From Adiantum capillus-veneris (lineage: Eukaryota > Streptophyta > Polypodiopsida > Polypodiales > Pteridaceae), in assembly GCA_014529385.2 (NCBI GenBank), contig CM043945.1:154474741-154538740 (forward strand): a stretch of 64,000 bases of DNA. The letters run 5' to 3'. The stretch's first letter is position 1, and each line of letters starts with the position of its first letter. The notes under the pieces are model-generated. The model searched no databases. It was not told the DNA's origin and worked only from the letters and a program-made list of their open reading frames with translations. A program made the translations under genes and the position numbers. Shown here in pieces: positions 29,181 through 42,067 of this stretch.

Positions 29181-32100
29181 CCTTCATAGAAGTGATGTTT
29201 GGCAGGGGAGAGTGCTCATGGAAGAGTCTCCATGCCTCGCCCAAGTCCTAGCTCAAAAATAGCTAGTATAAATCCTGCTCTCTCTCTCTAGCTCACTTTC
29301 TCTCGCTCGCTCTCTAGCTCTCTCTCCTCTTCCACTCCACACTCTGACACACATGATACCCACAGATGGTCTTCAGCTTCCATCTCTATTGGTGGAACTT
29401 TGAAAGCTTGTACACCATGGTCTAGCGATCGGTCCACCATCCATGAAATAATTCTAGCACAAAAGAGGTGCAACACCTACATTTTTCCATCCAAGGGACA
29501 TGAAACCTCTGTTTACATTTTGGTCTTGAGAAATACTTTGGAGTGTTTGCATTTTTAATCCTTGTAAAGAAGTAAAAGCTGCCATTTTGCATCCCTATTG
29601 ATGTAGGTTCACTGCAAAGTAGGTTTCATAAAAGTGTGTTTTCTAATTTCAAGACTTGTGCTATAAGAACCAGCTGTGAAAATAAGAGAGTCAATGATTG
29701 AGTCAATAGGTAAGAAATTAGAAAAATGATGCAGGGGAATGGTTTGCAGACATTTTCACTGTCATGATTGGGTTTCCATGCACCCAAGCAAAAAAGGGGT
29801 ACTTAAGGTATGTGCTTGAGATGTGTATGATCTAACAAAGCATTGGAAGGGAAGGATACTTGCTTTTAGATTATGCCAAATCGGATTGCAAATTCGTCAA
29901 TGAAGCATTTGTGCAACATGTATTCTTACATAAAGATATTTATGTGCCCCTTGAAGTGCAGCTGCAACGCCACATGCCACACATTGAGTATTTTGGGTTC
30001 TCTCTAATGCTGATCTACTACACTCATTTGTTATGTGCAATGCTTTATCCTTCTAACAACCATGAATAGAAAAAAATTGAATGCTTCACAGGAGTATTGC
30101 ATGTGCTCCATGCTCAAATAGGTAAGCTTCTTCGTGAAGGAAAATCTCCAAGACAACTTGCAGATGAAGCAATCTTCCTTTATAGTTTTAAATACATTTT
30201 TCCCAAGGGTAGAGATTAGTATGGAACTTTAGAACCCTTGCTTGTACCAAAGCTAGAAAGTCTAGAGTGGCCAACATGTAGCTCTTCAATTTTACATACT
30301 CTATGGATATACTCAATGCAATGAAGCCCAACACAGGATCTAGAAATGTACATTGGAATTGGTTTATCCCAGTTGTTACTTTTGTGCACATTTTCAAATC
30401 ATGCGTCGGACTACACCGCACTTGCTACACTTACATATTGAAAAATATGAGTGATGAATGGCTATGTAAGACCTTTTAGAAAGAAGTGGAATTGCAAGAC
30501 GTCATCAGACCTTGAAATGATAGAATGTTAGGCCTCTTTAAAGGATGTTGTTTCAGGTAAGAGAAGGATGTTTTGATTGGTGTGTGCTAGTTTGGCTTAT
30601 TGTTTTCTTTTTACTTATTCTTTGCAAATATTTCAATGGACGACAAACCCTTTGCATGGTGTTTAAGTATCAACAATGGAAAATGTTGAATGTCCAATGG
30701 AATAGTATCAATCAAGATACACGAGACGAGCCATTTATGTTGCAAATAGAGGATGATTGGCCATTGTCTAACATTGGACAAGAGATTACTCTCATTATGC
30801 CCAACTCACATGTACACTTTTTCTTCCAGCTAGATGGTAGGAAGATTATAATTTGAAATGAGAACACAATGTTACTGGCCAATGTTTAGCTCCACACATT
30901 CTAAAGGTAGTGCAATTTCTCTGATGGGATCATTTGGATGCATTCTTTTATCAAGTGGTCGATGTATAGCTCCATAGATTTTTTACTTAGTGAAAACCCC
31001 TAGATACTTTCAAAAGAGAGGTCTACTTATCTTTTTGGTTGTTCGATCTTTGAAATTGCAATATGGTGTACAATTTAATCAATTATTCAATGTACTCGTT
31101 TTTTAATAATGAAACTCTCATATGTCTCAATGAGTATATATTGTAACTTGTTACTAGCTCAGTGTGATACTTTGCATAACATTGCACACCCGACATGTGG
31201 ACTTCTTTATTGGTGTGTAAAGCTAATAATGGTGGTTAGATTTTGGATAGTGGGATACTTCTAAGATGAGTCAATGGCTTTGAAAGGAAGTAGGTCAATG
31301 GTCGTGTCTAGTCATTGAAGTGGTGTATGGACAACATATGTAACAACCAGTGTATGATGCAATGCTTGACTAGATGAAAAATTCAGAGAAAGGGATCTTA
31401 GCACTCCTTGATAACAACATTCAAGTACTTGTTTTGCAATAAGAGCTTTTGTATTTCCACATGAAGTCTTAGACTGATTGAAAAAGATTATTTTTCAAGT
31501 GCTCATTGTGTTGCAACGTGAAACTTGTAGCTAAAAGAAGATTTTGTATCGAAAAACGTCGGAAGCTTTGTTGTGGATGGAGAAGAGGCAACATTTATGA
31601 AAACATATCTACTTTCTTTTGTGAAGGTGGTTGTGATTGTGGAGGTCATGTATATGTTTGAAATTAGGTTTCATTTTGTGTACATAGCTACACATGATGT
31701 AAAATTTGGTAATTGGATGCACCCAATACTCTCTAGTTACATTACAAGAGTTTTGAGGAGGTTTCAATGCGTTCCTGCATTATGGTTTGTGTCAACAGCA
31801 TGAGCTAGTTTGCATGCAGGAGGGAGTGCTTACTTAGCCAATTGTAGTTGAGGAAAGGATATGAGACTTGGATGTTTATTTGGCCAGGTGTTTCTAGGTG
31901 TAGATTGCTAGCCTAGGTTAGCGTAGCTGGCAATCCTTCTAACCAATTGAACATAGGTCATTTTGTAACACCTCTTAAAAATTGTGTTTTTGAAGACTGC
32001 TTGTGTGCCCCACTTTTCAACGACACTGACACATGCTTATTCAATCAAAATCATGGTTTTTAGCCTTAGTTCCTACATCAAAAACACAATATCCATGTCA

Positions 32101-32710
32101 TATTTTGAGAAGGAATGCTATTTGTTGCCACCATGATATCTGTTGCCACCTATGATAGACAAGGATACAACAAGTTGGCATTGCCAACAACGTGTTTATC
32201 ATCACCAGCCTTGTGTGAACAAGTTCACCATAGCTGACAACATTAGCAGTGGTTGGTTATGTATATCGTTTGACCATACATCTTAAGCCTAGTGTTTGAG
32301 GGTCATACATTTCTAGACCCTTTCAAGATGCACAAACCTGTACCAACATTTGGTGGTCAATATCTCAGCTGCATTTTTTTCAGTTGATATAGTGTGCCTA
32401 GAGAAAACAAGATATGTATACATCATAGCTATGAGAAGCAAGGAAACAAAGAACAGAATCAAAAACAACACTGAAAATCTTTAGAAAGGAAAAAAAATAA
32501 AATCATGTCAAGACAAAAATGGAACTTTAAATGGCCTCGAGAAAAGGGACATACAAGGTAGGTGGGTTAAGATGTGACTTATGTTACCTCTCTCTACGAG
32601 AGCATTGTACAATCACAATGTTGTACATTTATAGGCTCTAGTCCCCTCAGTCCAAATTGTACATTGTATTGAAAAGAAAAAAGAATAATTGCAAGGTACG
32701 TATGTACCGC
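29181..32710. other. intergenic, no gene recognised
   Basis: About 3.5 kb of AT-rich sequence with a CT-rich stretch at 29278-29335 and several short frames (29860-30069, 30545-30856, 31573-31803). None shows a motif I can place. It may hold an old degenerate element. Confidence 0.45.
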
Positions 32711-34884
32711 TGTCAAGAAGTTTGCGGTATCGCCAAGAAAGAAGCGGGCTTCTTGCTGTGAGAATTTGAGGTAACTCCAAAAACTATATAAAGGAGTAAT
32801 GCCATAGATGCCATGAAATCTAGAGTTTGGTAGGGAGTGCAATCAAAGAAGCCACATTCTCTATCTCTTGCACTCGCACACACAAACAAAGAACACAAAA
32901 GAGAAAATCAAAACAACACAAAGATGAAAAAGTCAAGGCATTGGTCATATCTTATCATGGGTAGGATGAAAGGCTTAATAGATGAGTTAATGGCATTCAG
33001 CCTCTACCGACCAAACAACCTACAAATTGTTCTTTGAAGCTGTAGTTTCGTGCTTACTATGATATATATGTTTTTTCTAGTGATTGGGATTAATTTTGTG
33101 TACAAATTCTATCGGTTCATAGCAAAGTAACTACGCTTACATCAAAAGAAAAGTTATAGTCTAGAAGGGGTAGTATGATGGGATCCAGTGAAAGAAGTAT
33201 TTCATTGAGATTTTCTCGTCAAAGAGAAACACTATACATTGTTGGAAGTGTATTTTATGGCTAATCCATACATTAATTGTAACAGATTGCACGGAGTGGA
33301 AGCGATAGAAATTCACATGAGGTGGATTATTCATGTAGGAGATTTCTAGTATGTGCAAAATGTAGATGTGACAAAAGTGAAGAGAAGAGAATGTTCCCTC
33401 CCAAGCCCTATTCTTGCCCGTAGGCAATAAGGATGCTACGGGGAGAGATTTTGCTATAGCAAGGAGAACCTAGAGTTCATAGAGAGAAGGATCTTCTAAG
33501 AGTGACAGATATTTGTGAGAGTATAAGGATATGGATACTCACCTTGTGCATTAGCATACCTCTCCAAGAAGGTTGATCATAGCTTTGACAGAGTGTTGTA
33601 GCTTGAATTCCTTTAGTAATTAGGGAACAAGAGAGATGGAGATAGGGATAGAGATAGAAATAGATGTAGAGATAGAGGTAAAAGTGGATGTAGAATTAGA
33701 AGTGGATAATAGATAAGTTGTGGAATAGATTTGTAAATAGAGAAAGGAATAAGGTTTGGGCTAGAGATGAAAAGAAAAACATAAAGAAACCAACAAAATC
33801 ACAAATCAAAACACACATTGTTTGATAAACCCTTCAAGATTTTTTCACCAATTTGATGGAGAGAGCTTCTAGCCTTGAATAATGCACCAAATCCAAGTCC
33901 TTCTTTTATTAGAGTTGAACTTACAAGGATTGCTTACAAGATTAGCTAGTCTTCCTCAAGGAGAAAGTGTAGGTTGTGGCTTATGTTTATGGCTAAGTAC
34001 AATCAGGCATTAATCCTCCCACTCTCTAATGAATGGTTTTCAAGGAAGAAGAGATTCCCTTTTATAGGTGAAGGGAACCCCCAAGACAAGAAAGAGAGGA
34101 GCCAGTGTGAACAGGAGCTAGCAAAGTTGGAAATGGGTGGTCCTTGCATGCTGTGGGCAGACTGGGTCCACCATTTTGAGCATATCTCCTTAACCCTGGC
34201 TCCAAATAAAAAAATAAAAATGGGGGCATCAAAATCAGCTCATGACCTATGATCCCTATTTTATATGTTTTTTCGAAGCATATGGGAACCATGTGTAAAC
34301 AAATCATCAAATTAGGGTATCTTTCTGGAAGAAAAAGTCTACTTCTGGTCCCCTTAGCCTAAACTTCCATTTGATTCCAATGGACACCTCATGCAATATG
34401 AAAGAATGACACTGCTCCTTGATAAAAATTTGTAATCATCCTTCCAATAATGGATTAAGATAGGTGCATCTTTGAAAATTATTCAAGCTAATGTCCCACT
34501 AGGATCTAATACCTTCCTAGTAGCTATCAAAAAGAAATATAACAAAAATATGAGAAATACACATAATATATATGTATTGGAGACCACACTAGCTATAGGA
34601 TCTAGCTAGAGTGTGAGGTGATAATGAAATAGTCAAAGGAAAGAGCCAGTGCTTTTTTTCCCAAGTTAAAGAGGCACAACTATTAACTTTTTTCCCATAA
34701 TTCTTTAGTAACGAGAAAGTAAGAATATGTTATCCTTGAGAGAAATAATAGAATGAGATAGAAAGATTATTATTATACTTAGATATGCATATGTACATTA
34801 TGGGAAATATACTCATGTATCTAAAAGTTCACAAAATTAATCTCCTAGCATTCGTTCCCATTATGTATGTACCACATCACGACA
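32711..34884 (-). repeat. 3' LTR of inverted Gy2 copy
   Basis: On the minus strand it begins TGTCGTGATGTGG at 34884, after AGAGGGGGTGGA, and ends CTTCTTGACA at 32711. The length of 2,174 bases is almost equal to that of the Gy2 3' LTR. Translated blocks such as FHSVQS..VN.WIS.KIHFQQ.IVFLF (33161-33427) match the Gy2 LTR, showing alignment through the middle. Confidence 0.9.
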
Positions 34885-36478
34885 TCCACCCCCTCTAAAC
34901 CTTCACATCCTTTGTATGTGCCACATTTCATTTTGTGCAGTTTCAATTCCCTTGTAGATCTTCCATGATTTCATCTTCATTAATAGATTCCAATACTTAA
35001 TCTTCACTTTGATCTTCACCTATGTCTTGCTCTTCCTCTTAACATCTTTTGGATCACTGTCTTCCCTTATCTTAAACACTTTGATCCTTTTCCTTGTAGT
35101 GGGAGCCTTTACGTCTGTGCAATCTAGTTCAAACAAGCTGTAAGTAGCATTTTCATGCACATGCTTTACAACATACGGTCCAAACCAACTTTTTTAGAGC
35201 TTACTCATGATTGTGTGCTAGTTATCAAGGCTACTATCATACACTAAAACCTAGTCAGCTTTGTGAATTTCTTTTCTCTGAGTCGATGTCTCTTATCAAA
35301 TTAATCCTTTTTTTTCAACCTTACATTTTTTAGTCACTCTTTTGCAGCCTCAATGTTTATAGGTCTTCTCTCTAGCTGCCTTATACAGAATGCAAGGATA
35401 TTTCCCTGCTAAGACCCTCTTGCCAAGGTAGTACATTCCATGTGTGAATTGTATCTTCAATTGGCATCACTGGCTTTTGACCATACATCAGCTTCGTAAG
35501 CTTATAGATAGTTACTGAGATATGTGTTGCACGATCAGCTCATAAAGCATATGGTAACATTTCTGGCCACTCACCAACTCTTCCTTGACAAGCCTTGGGA
35601 AAAGCTTTGATAATAGGAGGATTTCCTCTTTCACTCTTTCCATGCCTTCAGGGTTGTAGTCTGTAGTAGGGAAAGCTTGATTCCAAATCAACAAAATAAA
35701 TCCCTTGCTTTCCTTGCATCTAGTTCACCTTTGTCTGCAGTGATCTTTCCCACACAACCATAATGGAAAATCACATTATCAAGAAGGAATTTGCATACAA
35801 ATTCTGTAGTTTTTTCTCTTAATTCTTTCCCTTCAACCTAGTTAGTTACATCCTCTTGTGAAAGAAACAAGTATCTCATCTGCCAAAGTCCTAAAGGAAT
35901 TATGACTGGATCCACAAGCCATTTATAGTGCATGGCTAGTGGATATGTAGGGTGCAACCCATCAGGATGCCATACATTTAAATACATTTAACAAGTTATA
36001 AATGAATCTACAAACTGAGATACTTCTTTATACATATCCTTACACCAATTCTTGCCCAAACACCCTTGTGTCCAACTCATAGACTCTTTTGCATGAGCTT
36101 TACTTGAGTCTCCTTTTTTCATACAACCCTTTGTGGTGTAACACCCTTTTGTTTAGGATGCTTCCACAAGTAACCATCCCTCAAAAATTACCCATATAAT
36201 TTCCTGTATATCCTCTTCAATTCTTGTTTAGACCAATCATCCTATTTTGTTAGAGTACTCAGGTAGCTTCCAATAAGAAGCCAATCACCTTCATAAAGCT
36301 CTTTCAAGAACAATTCAAGTGGGTTAGACATACATACATAGTTACCTTTGACATGAGATATGGAATAGAACTTTGTGCCCACATCATCATCCTCATCAAT
36401 CATATGTGACTCTTCTTCATACCTTGCCCTTGATAGAATATCTACTACTGTATTGTCTTTACCTACAATATTGCCTTG
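34885..36478 (-). pseudogene. pol remnant (RNase H end to integrase) of inverted Gy2 copy
   Basis: The minus strand shows, in several frames, the Gy2 integrase C-terminus and acidic tail (34.95-35.3 kb), the integrase core (35.4-35.9 kb), the H2C2 region (about 36.0-36.15 kb) and the end of RNase H (36.36-36.47 kb). Frames are broken many times by indels, so no protein of useful length remains. Confidence 0.85.
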
Positions 36479-37262
36479 CTTGTACTTGCAAGACTACAAT
36501 TAAATAACTTACAAATTGTTGTCTTCGCCATATGATCACTTCGGATCAAGAACCATTGATTGATTGTGGTCTTTAACCCCATCTTTGTTTGTTGTTTCTA
36601 ATAGTAATTTTGTCATAATTTTGTTGTTCACAATCACTTTTACAAGCCTTGCTTGTATCATGATGGCTTAAATGTCACATATATGCAAAAAAATTCCACG
36701 GCAACACACATACCCATTGCATATCATAGCGGTTGAGCATATTCATGAAAAATGTGTCAACAAATTAAAAAACTACCGCATACCTTTTAAATAACATGCA
36801 TCGATTTTCCTTGTCAATCACTGGTTTGGGTGTCTAATCTTTTGTATTTGCCAATAAGCAATAAATACCATATGAGTCATGCTCCACCAGTAAAAATCTT
36901 TCATCCCTAGTGCTTTATTGCGTGAAGTGTTTGTAAATGAAGCATTTGGAAAGTCAAATTCATAGCCGTACTAATTGTCAAAAACCTCCCTTCTTAAGAG
37001 CCCACACAACCATGTGGTTAGGATTTCAGTCTACAAGCCGGAAGTTCATCGCTTAAATCTCTTGAATTCTTTTGTAGTCATTGACAAGGTGCAACCACGA
37101 ACTCATTAAATAATTGTAATCTACTTTGATTCGCTGCATATTTTTTGAATTTGCAAAAATTCAGCCAAACTTCATTGCCTTAGGTTCTCAGGCCACCTAC
37201 CTTAAGGTGCAAGAAGACAAGGGCACAAGAGCTAGAGGGAGGGGCTGTCGAGGGTGAAAGAA

Positions 37263-37299
<37 letters not shown>

Positions 37300-39236
37300 G
37301 GAGGGCTGGCACCCCTCCCTGGTTGAGTTTATGTTCCCAAGTCCAAAGGCCTTAGTGCATTCAAATGAGAAAAGAAAAGGTTGATTACTATGGCAACAGG
37401 CATAGCAATGAGCGAGAGAGAAAGAGAAAGATGCCCCCTCTCCGTGCTACTCCCTGGCCCACACTCGTGAGACATGAAAGGTTCCTTGCCCAAGCATGAC
37501 CTTGTTGAGCTCACTTACGCTTGATTTGGGGTAGGTTGATGTTATCTCTTCCCTTTTCATTACGGTTCGTACCCATGGCCCTCTGTGGCTCCTTCTCCAT
37601 AACCCTTTGTTTGCATGTTCATGCAAAACGCATGCAAATGAAGAGTCCACAACCCCTTTTGTCCAAAATAGGCTAGATTTAATTCTAGTGTGCTGCTTTA
37701 GTGAATCCTCCTTCCAACCTTCCTTTGAAAAGCCACTTGACCTAGGATTTCCTGCCCACCGGTAGCCAGCCCTTGTCCTCATCCTTGACCCCCAAGATTT
37801 CCCTTGGCATGACACTCTATAGACCAAGATATACACAACACCCCAATCCACTAAATTTCACCTTCAAACACAATACAATTTCCTAGGTAAACCAATATTT
37901 GCACACAGCATGATGCACACATGCAGTACACCACCACAAGAAGCCCAATCACTCTGCATTGTTCAATTCACTGCCTTCCACACACACAATACCTCTCTTT
38001 TTTTGTCTTTGCACAACCAACCTTGCGAGGGCACACCGTCAACACACACTCAAAAAAACGCAGGCATACAAGAGGAGAAGAGAAGGGGAAAGGGGGAATC
38101 AACACAAATACATCGCCAAGATGGCTTCAATATGCTCAAAATGGCACCATATACAACACTGCTCCAAGCCAGCACACACCTCAGCGAGCTCAAACACAAC
38201 CTTGGCAGCCCTCCTTTGCATCAACTCCATGGCTCAACAGCCTCCAATCCGCAACAAATAATGGCTAGACGCCCAACCAAAAACAAATCCCCCTCAATTT
38301 CACATAAGATTCTCTTATACAAGTGACCCAGACTAAAAAAAGAAAAAAATCATTGTCCTCTACTCGTACAGCTCTCTTAGAGCTCTGATATTTTTCATCA
38401 TTTTATTGATGAGGAGGCTTAAAAATAGAAAATTCCAACAAAAACCAATAAAGCTATTTTTTTCAATGGATTTTCTTAATGATTGGATTTTTACTTTACT
38501 TTTTTAGAGCATTTTGGTATTTTCTTTGATTTTTTCAAATAAACAGGTCAAAAAGTAATAATAAATAATAGGGAAGCTCATATGGAAAACTAAAAGACAC
38601 GATGATCATTAGAAAGACAAGGCGGACAAGCACAATAATTTTCAATGAAATCAGAAGATGGAAGCGGGAAGCCTAAATTAGGCGGCCAAGCCTACTTTTG
38701 CAAAATTCTTGCAGAATGAGCTACAGGAATCCGATCAGGGAAATTTTTGAGTCTAACATAGATTTCATGGCCTAGTAGGACTAACTGGGGAATCTGGGGA
38801 AAATTGGTTCGGGAAGTCCGGGTATAGATATCCAAGCTAGGCTAAAACCACCTCATTTCCACTTGGAGCCTTTGCAGAGAGAGATTTCGACCTCTTCCAC
38901 GCGACTTTTCTGGAGCTCACAACTGACCATTTTCAGCGCCGTCTCACACGAGACATGAGGGGTAAGTTCTTTACTCGTCAATGATCCATTTTGTACGGCC
39001 GGTAGCTAGTCGATAGCTAGTCTAAAGCCCTAGAAACCAAGCAGTGTACGAAGACCTACGACCTAAAACTAACCGTATCAGCCTGCCAGCTCGACCAAAC
39101 CAGATGGGATTTGAACTATAGCATGCCCTAATATAATAGAACCCCCTCGATCCCTGCTGAATGGTCAACTCAGCAAATGAAACCGAGGGTATGTCTATAT
39201 GCGGCGGCTCTGAAGTGCCTGCCTCTTCCTGCGTGT
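36479..39236. other. intergenic, no gene recognised; contains a 36-base G run
   Basis: Mixed AT-rich sequence. Frames such as 37447-37851 (minus) and 37910-38326 (plus) overlap each other, lack motifs and lie in low-complexity or CA-rich DNA, so I do not call them genes. The segment 38860-39000 is pyrimidine-rich. Confidence 0.45.
37263..37298. repeat. poly-G run of 36 bases
   Basis: 36 consecutive G residues, followed by AGGAGGG. Runs this long are rare in plant DNA and prone to sequencing and assembly error. Confidence 0.95.
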
Positions 39237-41665
39237 CTAGTTTCCCATCTCTAAGGAGTTCGTAACTCTCTTGAGCTCTGCTATTTCCTTTAGGAGCTCT
39301 TCTTCTCTCTGAACCCGTATTAGTGCCAGGTCCCTGCGCTGTGATTGTTCCAGCTTTAATTCCAACTCAAGATCTTTGTTCTTCTTTCCGAGTGCCTTGT
39401 ATACTCCGTCAGTCCCTTTGATCGAAGCCACGGCTAGATTTTCTCTTATTTGCCGTAAGAAGATTGCTTGATCATTTATTCTCTGTTCAGAGTATTGCAG
39501 AGAATCATTGGCAGCATCTAATTGCACTTGAATTCTTTGAACTGACAGAGATGTCGTAAGAAGTTCATTTGTCACTTCTGTCAGCTGCGTCTTTTGCTTT
39601 GTAGGCATCCGATAGTTTAGAGAGCAGATCACCTAACTCCTCCATTTCTTTTTGATGCATATCTCTAGCTAGCTGGTGATGTTCAGCTTCTGCTTTCATC
39701 TCTTGCATTTGCCTCTGAAGATTGGTGATGACAGTCATCCTATCTTCTAACTCTCCTTAGAGAGCGTCGATCACCATCTCAAGCTCTTTGGCCTTCGTGT
39801 TGCGGTTTAGTACTGCTGAACGGAGTCTCTCTGTCATGTCTTGCATTTGCCTCGCATATTCGTTTACTTGCAGTATAAGTTTGTCATTCGAATGCCAATC
39901 ATCATGTCTTGCCAACTAAGATGTGCCTGCAGCCTCATGTGTGTCTTTCTGTTGCGTCGTAGCTGCTGGTTCTTCTTGTGTGGAGGTAGAGGTTTGGTCA
40001 TTTTCCTTGTCATCCTAAGGCTTTGTTGCCTCGTTGGTTTCTGGATGAGTGGAAGTAGAGGGTGTTCCATCCTTCTCCTGTTAAGCTGCAATAGAGGGTG
40101 TTGGCTCAGATCTTGTTGTCTCTTCTGGTGCCAGACTTTCTTCCTTTTCTGGCTTGGGTTCTTTCTCTTATGCAGTGGTAGACTCTTTTTCTGGCTCTGC
40201 TTCGTTATCTTTATCTTTCTCTTGCTAATCCGCCTCTTGTGTAGATTCTATTTCCTTGGTGGACTCAGAATCATTGGCTTTCTCAGGTTCCGCTTCTTTA
40301 TTGATGTCTTTGCCCGCAGGTGATGGTGGTGGGCTTGGCATTGGGTGGTCCTATTGTTCTGTAGGCGGTGAGGTGGGTCTCGGAGATTCGTATCCTTACT
40401 CTTGTGCTTCTTCTCTAGCCGTCTCCTTGGCTTGTCTTTGTTCCTCCACCTCTTTGGCTCTTCTAGCCGCTTCTTCGGCTTCCTTCAGCTTTAGGGCCTC
40501 TGCTTCTTGGTACATTTTCTCCAAACTCTCTATCGGATCTTCGGCCTCTTTTCTTGTATGATGCTTCGTCCTTGGGCCTTTAAGTCCAGCAGGCCCCCAT
40601 TTCTTTGGGTCCTTCCCTTGTGCTTGTCTAATGTGTTGGTAGGCATGTTTCTCTCTTTCAAAGCGTGCTTGTTTTTGTGCGCGCTCTTCTTGGTGTGCGG
40701 CCACAGCTTTTCTTTTCATTTCTTCTCTACGAGCTCTCTTTTCCTCGTTGTCAAAGCTCTCGCTGCTGTGCCTTTTCGGCGAGCTGCCAGCTGACTCTTC
40801 ATCGGATTTATACGATCTTTTTCCTAACCTTGTAGCTCTTGGAGAGGATTGTCTGCCAATATCCAGGTGTTTTGATCAGGAATAGGTGGTAGATTGTCGG
40901 CCATGCCAATGGCATGGTATGCTATCCTCGTCAAGACTTCTGGTGCACCCAAGTAAGTTATTTTGCCTCTTTCTTGGTGCCCTTCAAAGTGGTCAGGACG
41001 TACTGGGTGTGGTCCACTGGTTGCCTTGTTGTCGACTTGAGAACTTGAGTGAATGTGGTGGCCATAGCATGATTTGGCATAGTGTACCTTGGTGGCCTTT
41101 TTGCCAAAAAATGGAAGTGCTGGTGGTACAAGCGGGTTGGCTCTTCCACTTGTTTGTGAATTAAATCGGTGGATGTAGCCATGGTTATCTCTTTGGTAAA
41201 TGTTCCTGTTGTTTTTCTGTCTCTTGCTCTCATGGTCATTTCTTATGTAGGCAGTCTGAGTGCCTCTGCCACTATATCTTTTGTTATCACTACTTCAACC
41301 TTGTTCCCTTGCAGTTCCATCTTCTTTAATGGTGGATAAAAGCTTGTAAGCTTTTTGAAAATCCACTCCGCAAGGCTCCTGTTCGTAGAAATCCCTGAGT
41401 CCCAACCTGTGGTTAGCCTCTTTAGTCTCTGGCTTTGCGGCTACATCATAGACTTCCTTAGGTAGGAGTTGCAACTCCACCTGATGCCCTCTTCAATCTT
41501 GAATCTGCCAGGGAAGACTCTAGTGTGATGCTCTTCTAGCTGTTCTCTGGAGAGGTATGATGTCTTGGCAGCTTTGATTGATTCTGGATCCAACTGATAT
41601 GCGGGTAGTTCCTGTAGCTTTTCCTTTTGGTTGAGCTTCTTCTTGGACCTCTCCACTGCTTGCAT
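39237..41665 (-). pseudogene. broken long ORF with coiled coils, gag-like, family unknown
   Basis: On the minus strand a chain of frames appears to be one former protein of roughly 800 residues: 41665-41441, 41480-41295 (with FQKAYKLLSTIKEDGTAREQ), a bridge GNKVEVVITKDIVAEALRLP, 41239-40958 (YHQHFHFLAKRPPRYTMPNH), 40719-40396 (long Lys/Glu/Arg-rich coiled coil), an acidic Pro/Ser/Thr linker with stops around 40.36-39.86 kb, and 39632-39237 (a second coiled coil). The middle part reminds me of gag-like or plant-mobile-domain-like ORFs of plant elements, but I cannot assign it. At least three frameshifts and many stops are present. Cop1 inserted next to its 5' side. Confidence 0.45.
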
Positions 41666-41765
41666 GGCTCCTGTTCAGTGAATAGAGTGCAAAGCTAGCA
41701 GATTTGTCAGAATTTTCTCTGAAATGTCCTTTGGACTGAAATGCTGACAATTTTGTTCCATTTGC

Positions 41766-41992
41766 TATTGGTATTAGGGTTGCAGAGAAACGCACACAGC
41801 TTGGAGAAGACGAAGGAAGCTCAAGGCACACAATAGAGAGTGTGTTACTTAGTGTGCAATGTAAAGATAGATAGCCTTAGAGTGATGGGCATATATACAA
41901 TGCTCGGGGGAAAAAACCTCCTAAAGAGGGAAAAAATGCCCTGACGGTCCTAGTGTGTTCACAAATATCACTACCACATGTATATGTTAACA
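41766..41992 (-). repeat. 3' LTR of Cop1
   Basis: 227 bases; minus strand begins TGTTAACATATACATG and ends ACCAATA (CCAACA in the other copies). It keeps a block of about 55 bases (centred near 41925) that is missing from the 5' LTR. Confidence 0.88.
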
Positions 41993-42003
41993 AATCCCCC
42001 CTG
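41993..42003 (-). promoter_or_regulatory. polypurine tract of Cop1
   Basis: Minus strand CCAGGGGGGATT directly before TGTTAACA; the same arrangement as at 26500-26511. Confidence 0.75.
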
Positions 42004-42067
42004 GAGTGATGCGGTGAACGAGAGCTGGCACATGAGTAAAGGGAAGTGCCATGCCTTGAGGACATAA

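Larger units (their letters stand above)
32711..36478 (-). mobile_element. inverted, 5'-truncated, older copy of Gy2
   Basis: A full-length LTR (32711-34884) and about 1.6 kb of internal sequence match Gy2 on the opposite strand. The internal part runs from the polypurine tract back to the end of RNase H (the VADMLSR region, near 36440). Beyond 36478 similarity stops. Divergence from Gy2 is much greater than between the Gy2 LTRs, so this insertion is older. Confidence 0.9.

Noticed and set aside
29860-31803. Possible host gene in the 29.9-31.8 kb frames
   Set aside because: Short, separate frames without motifs or plausible splice structure that I could support.
37447-38326. Frames of 134, 138 and 115 residues on both strands
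   Set aside because: They overlap each other, lack domains and lie in low-complexity CA-rich sequence beside the poly-G run.
39841-40323. 160-residue plus-strand frame rich in Leu, Phe and Cys resembling a membrane protein
   Set aside because: It is the antisense of the acidic and coiled-coil minus-strand ORF; the hydrophobic pattern is a by-product.
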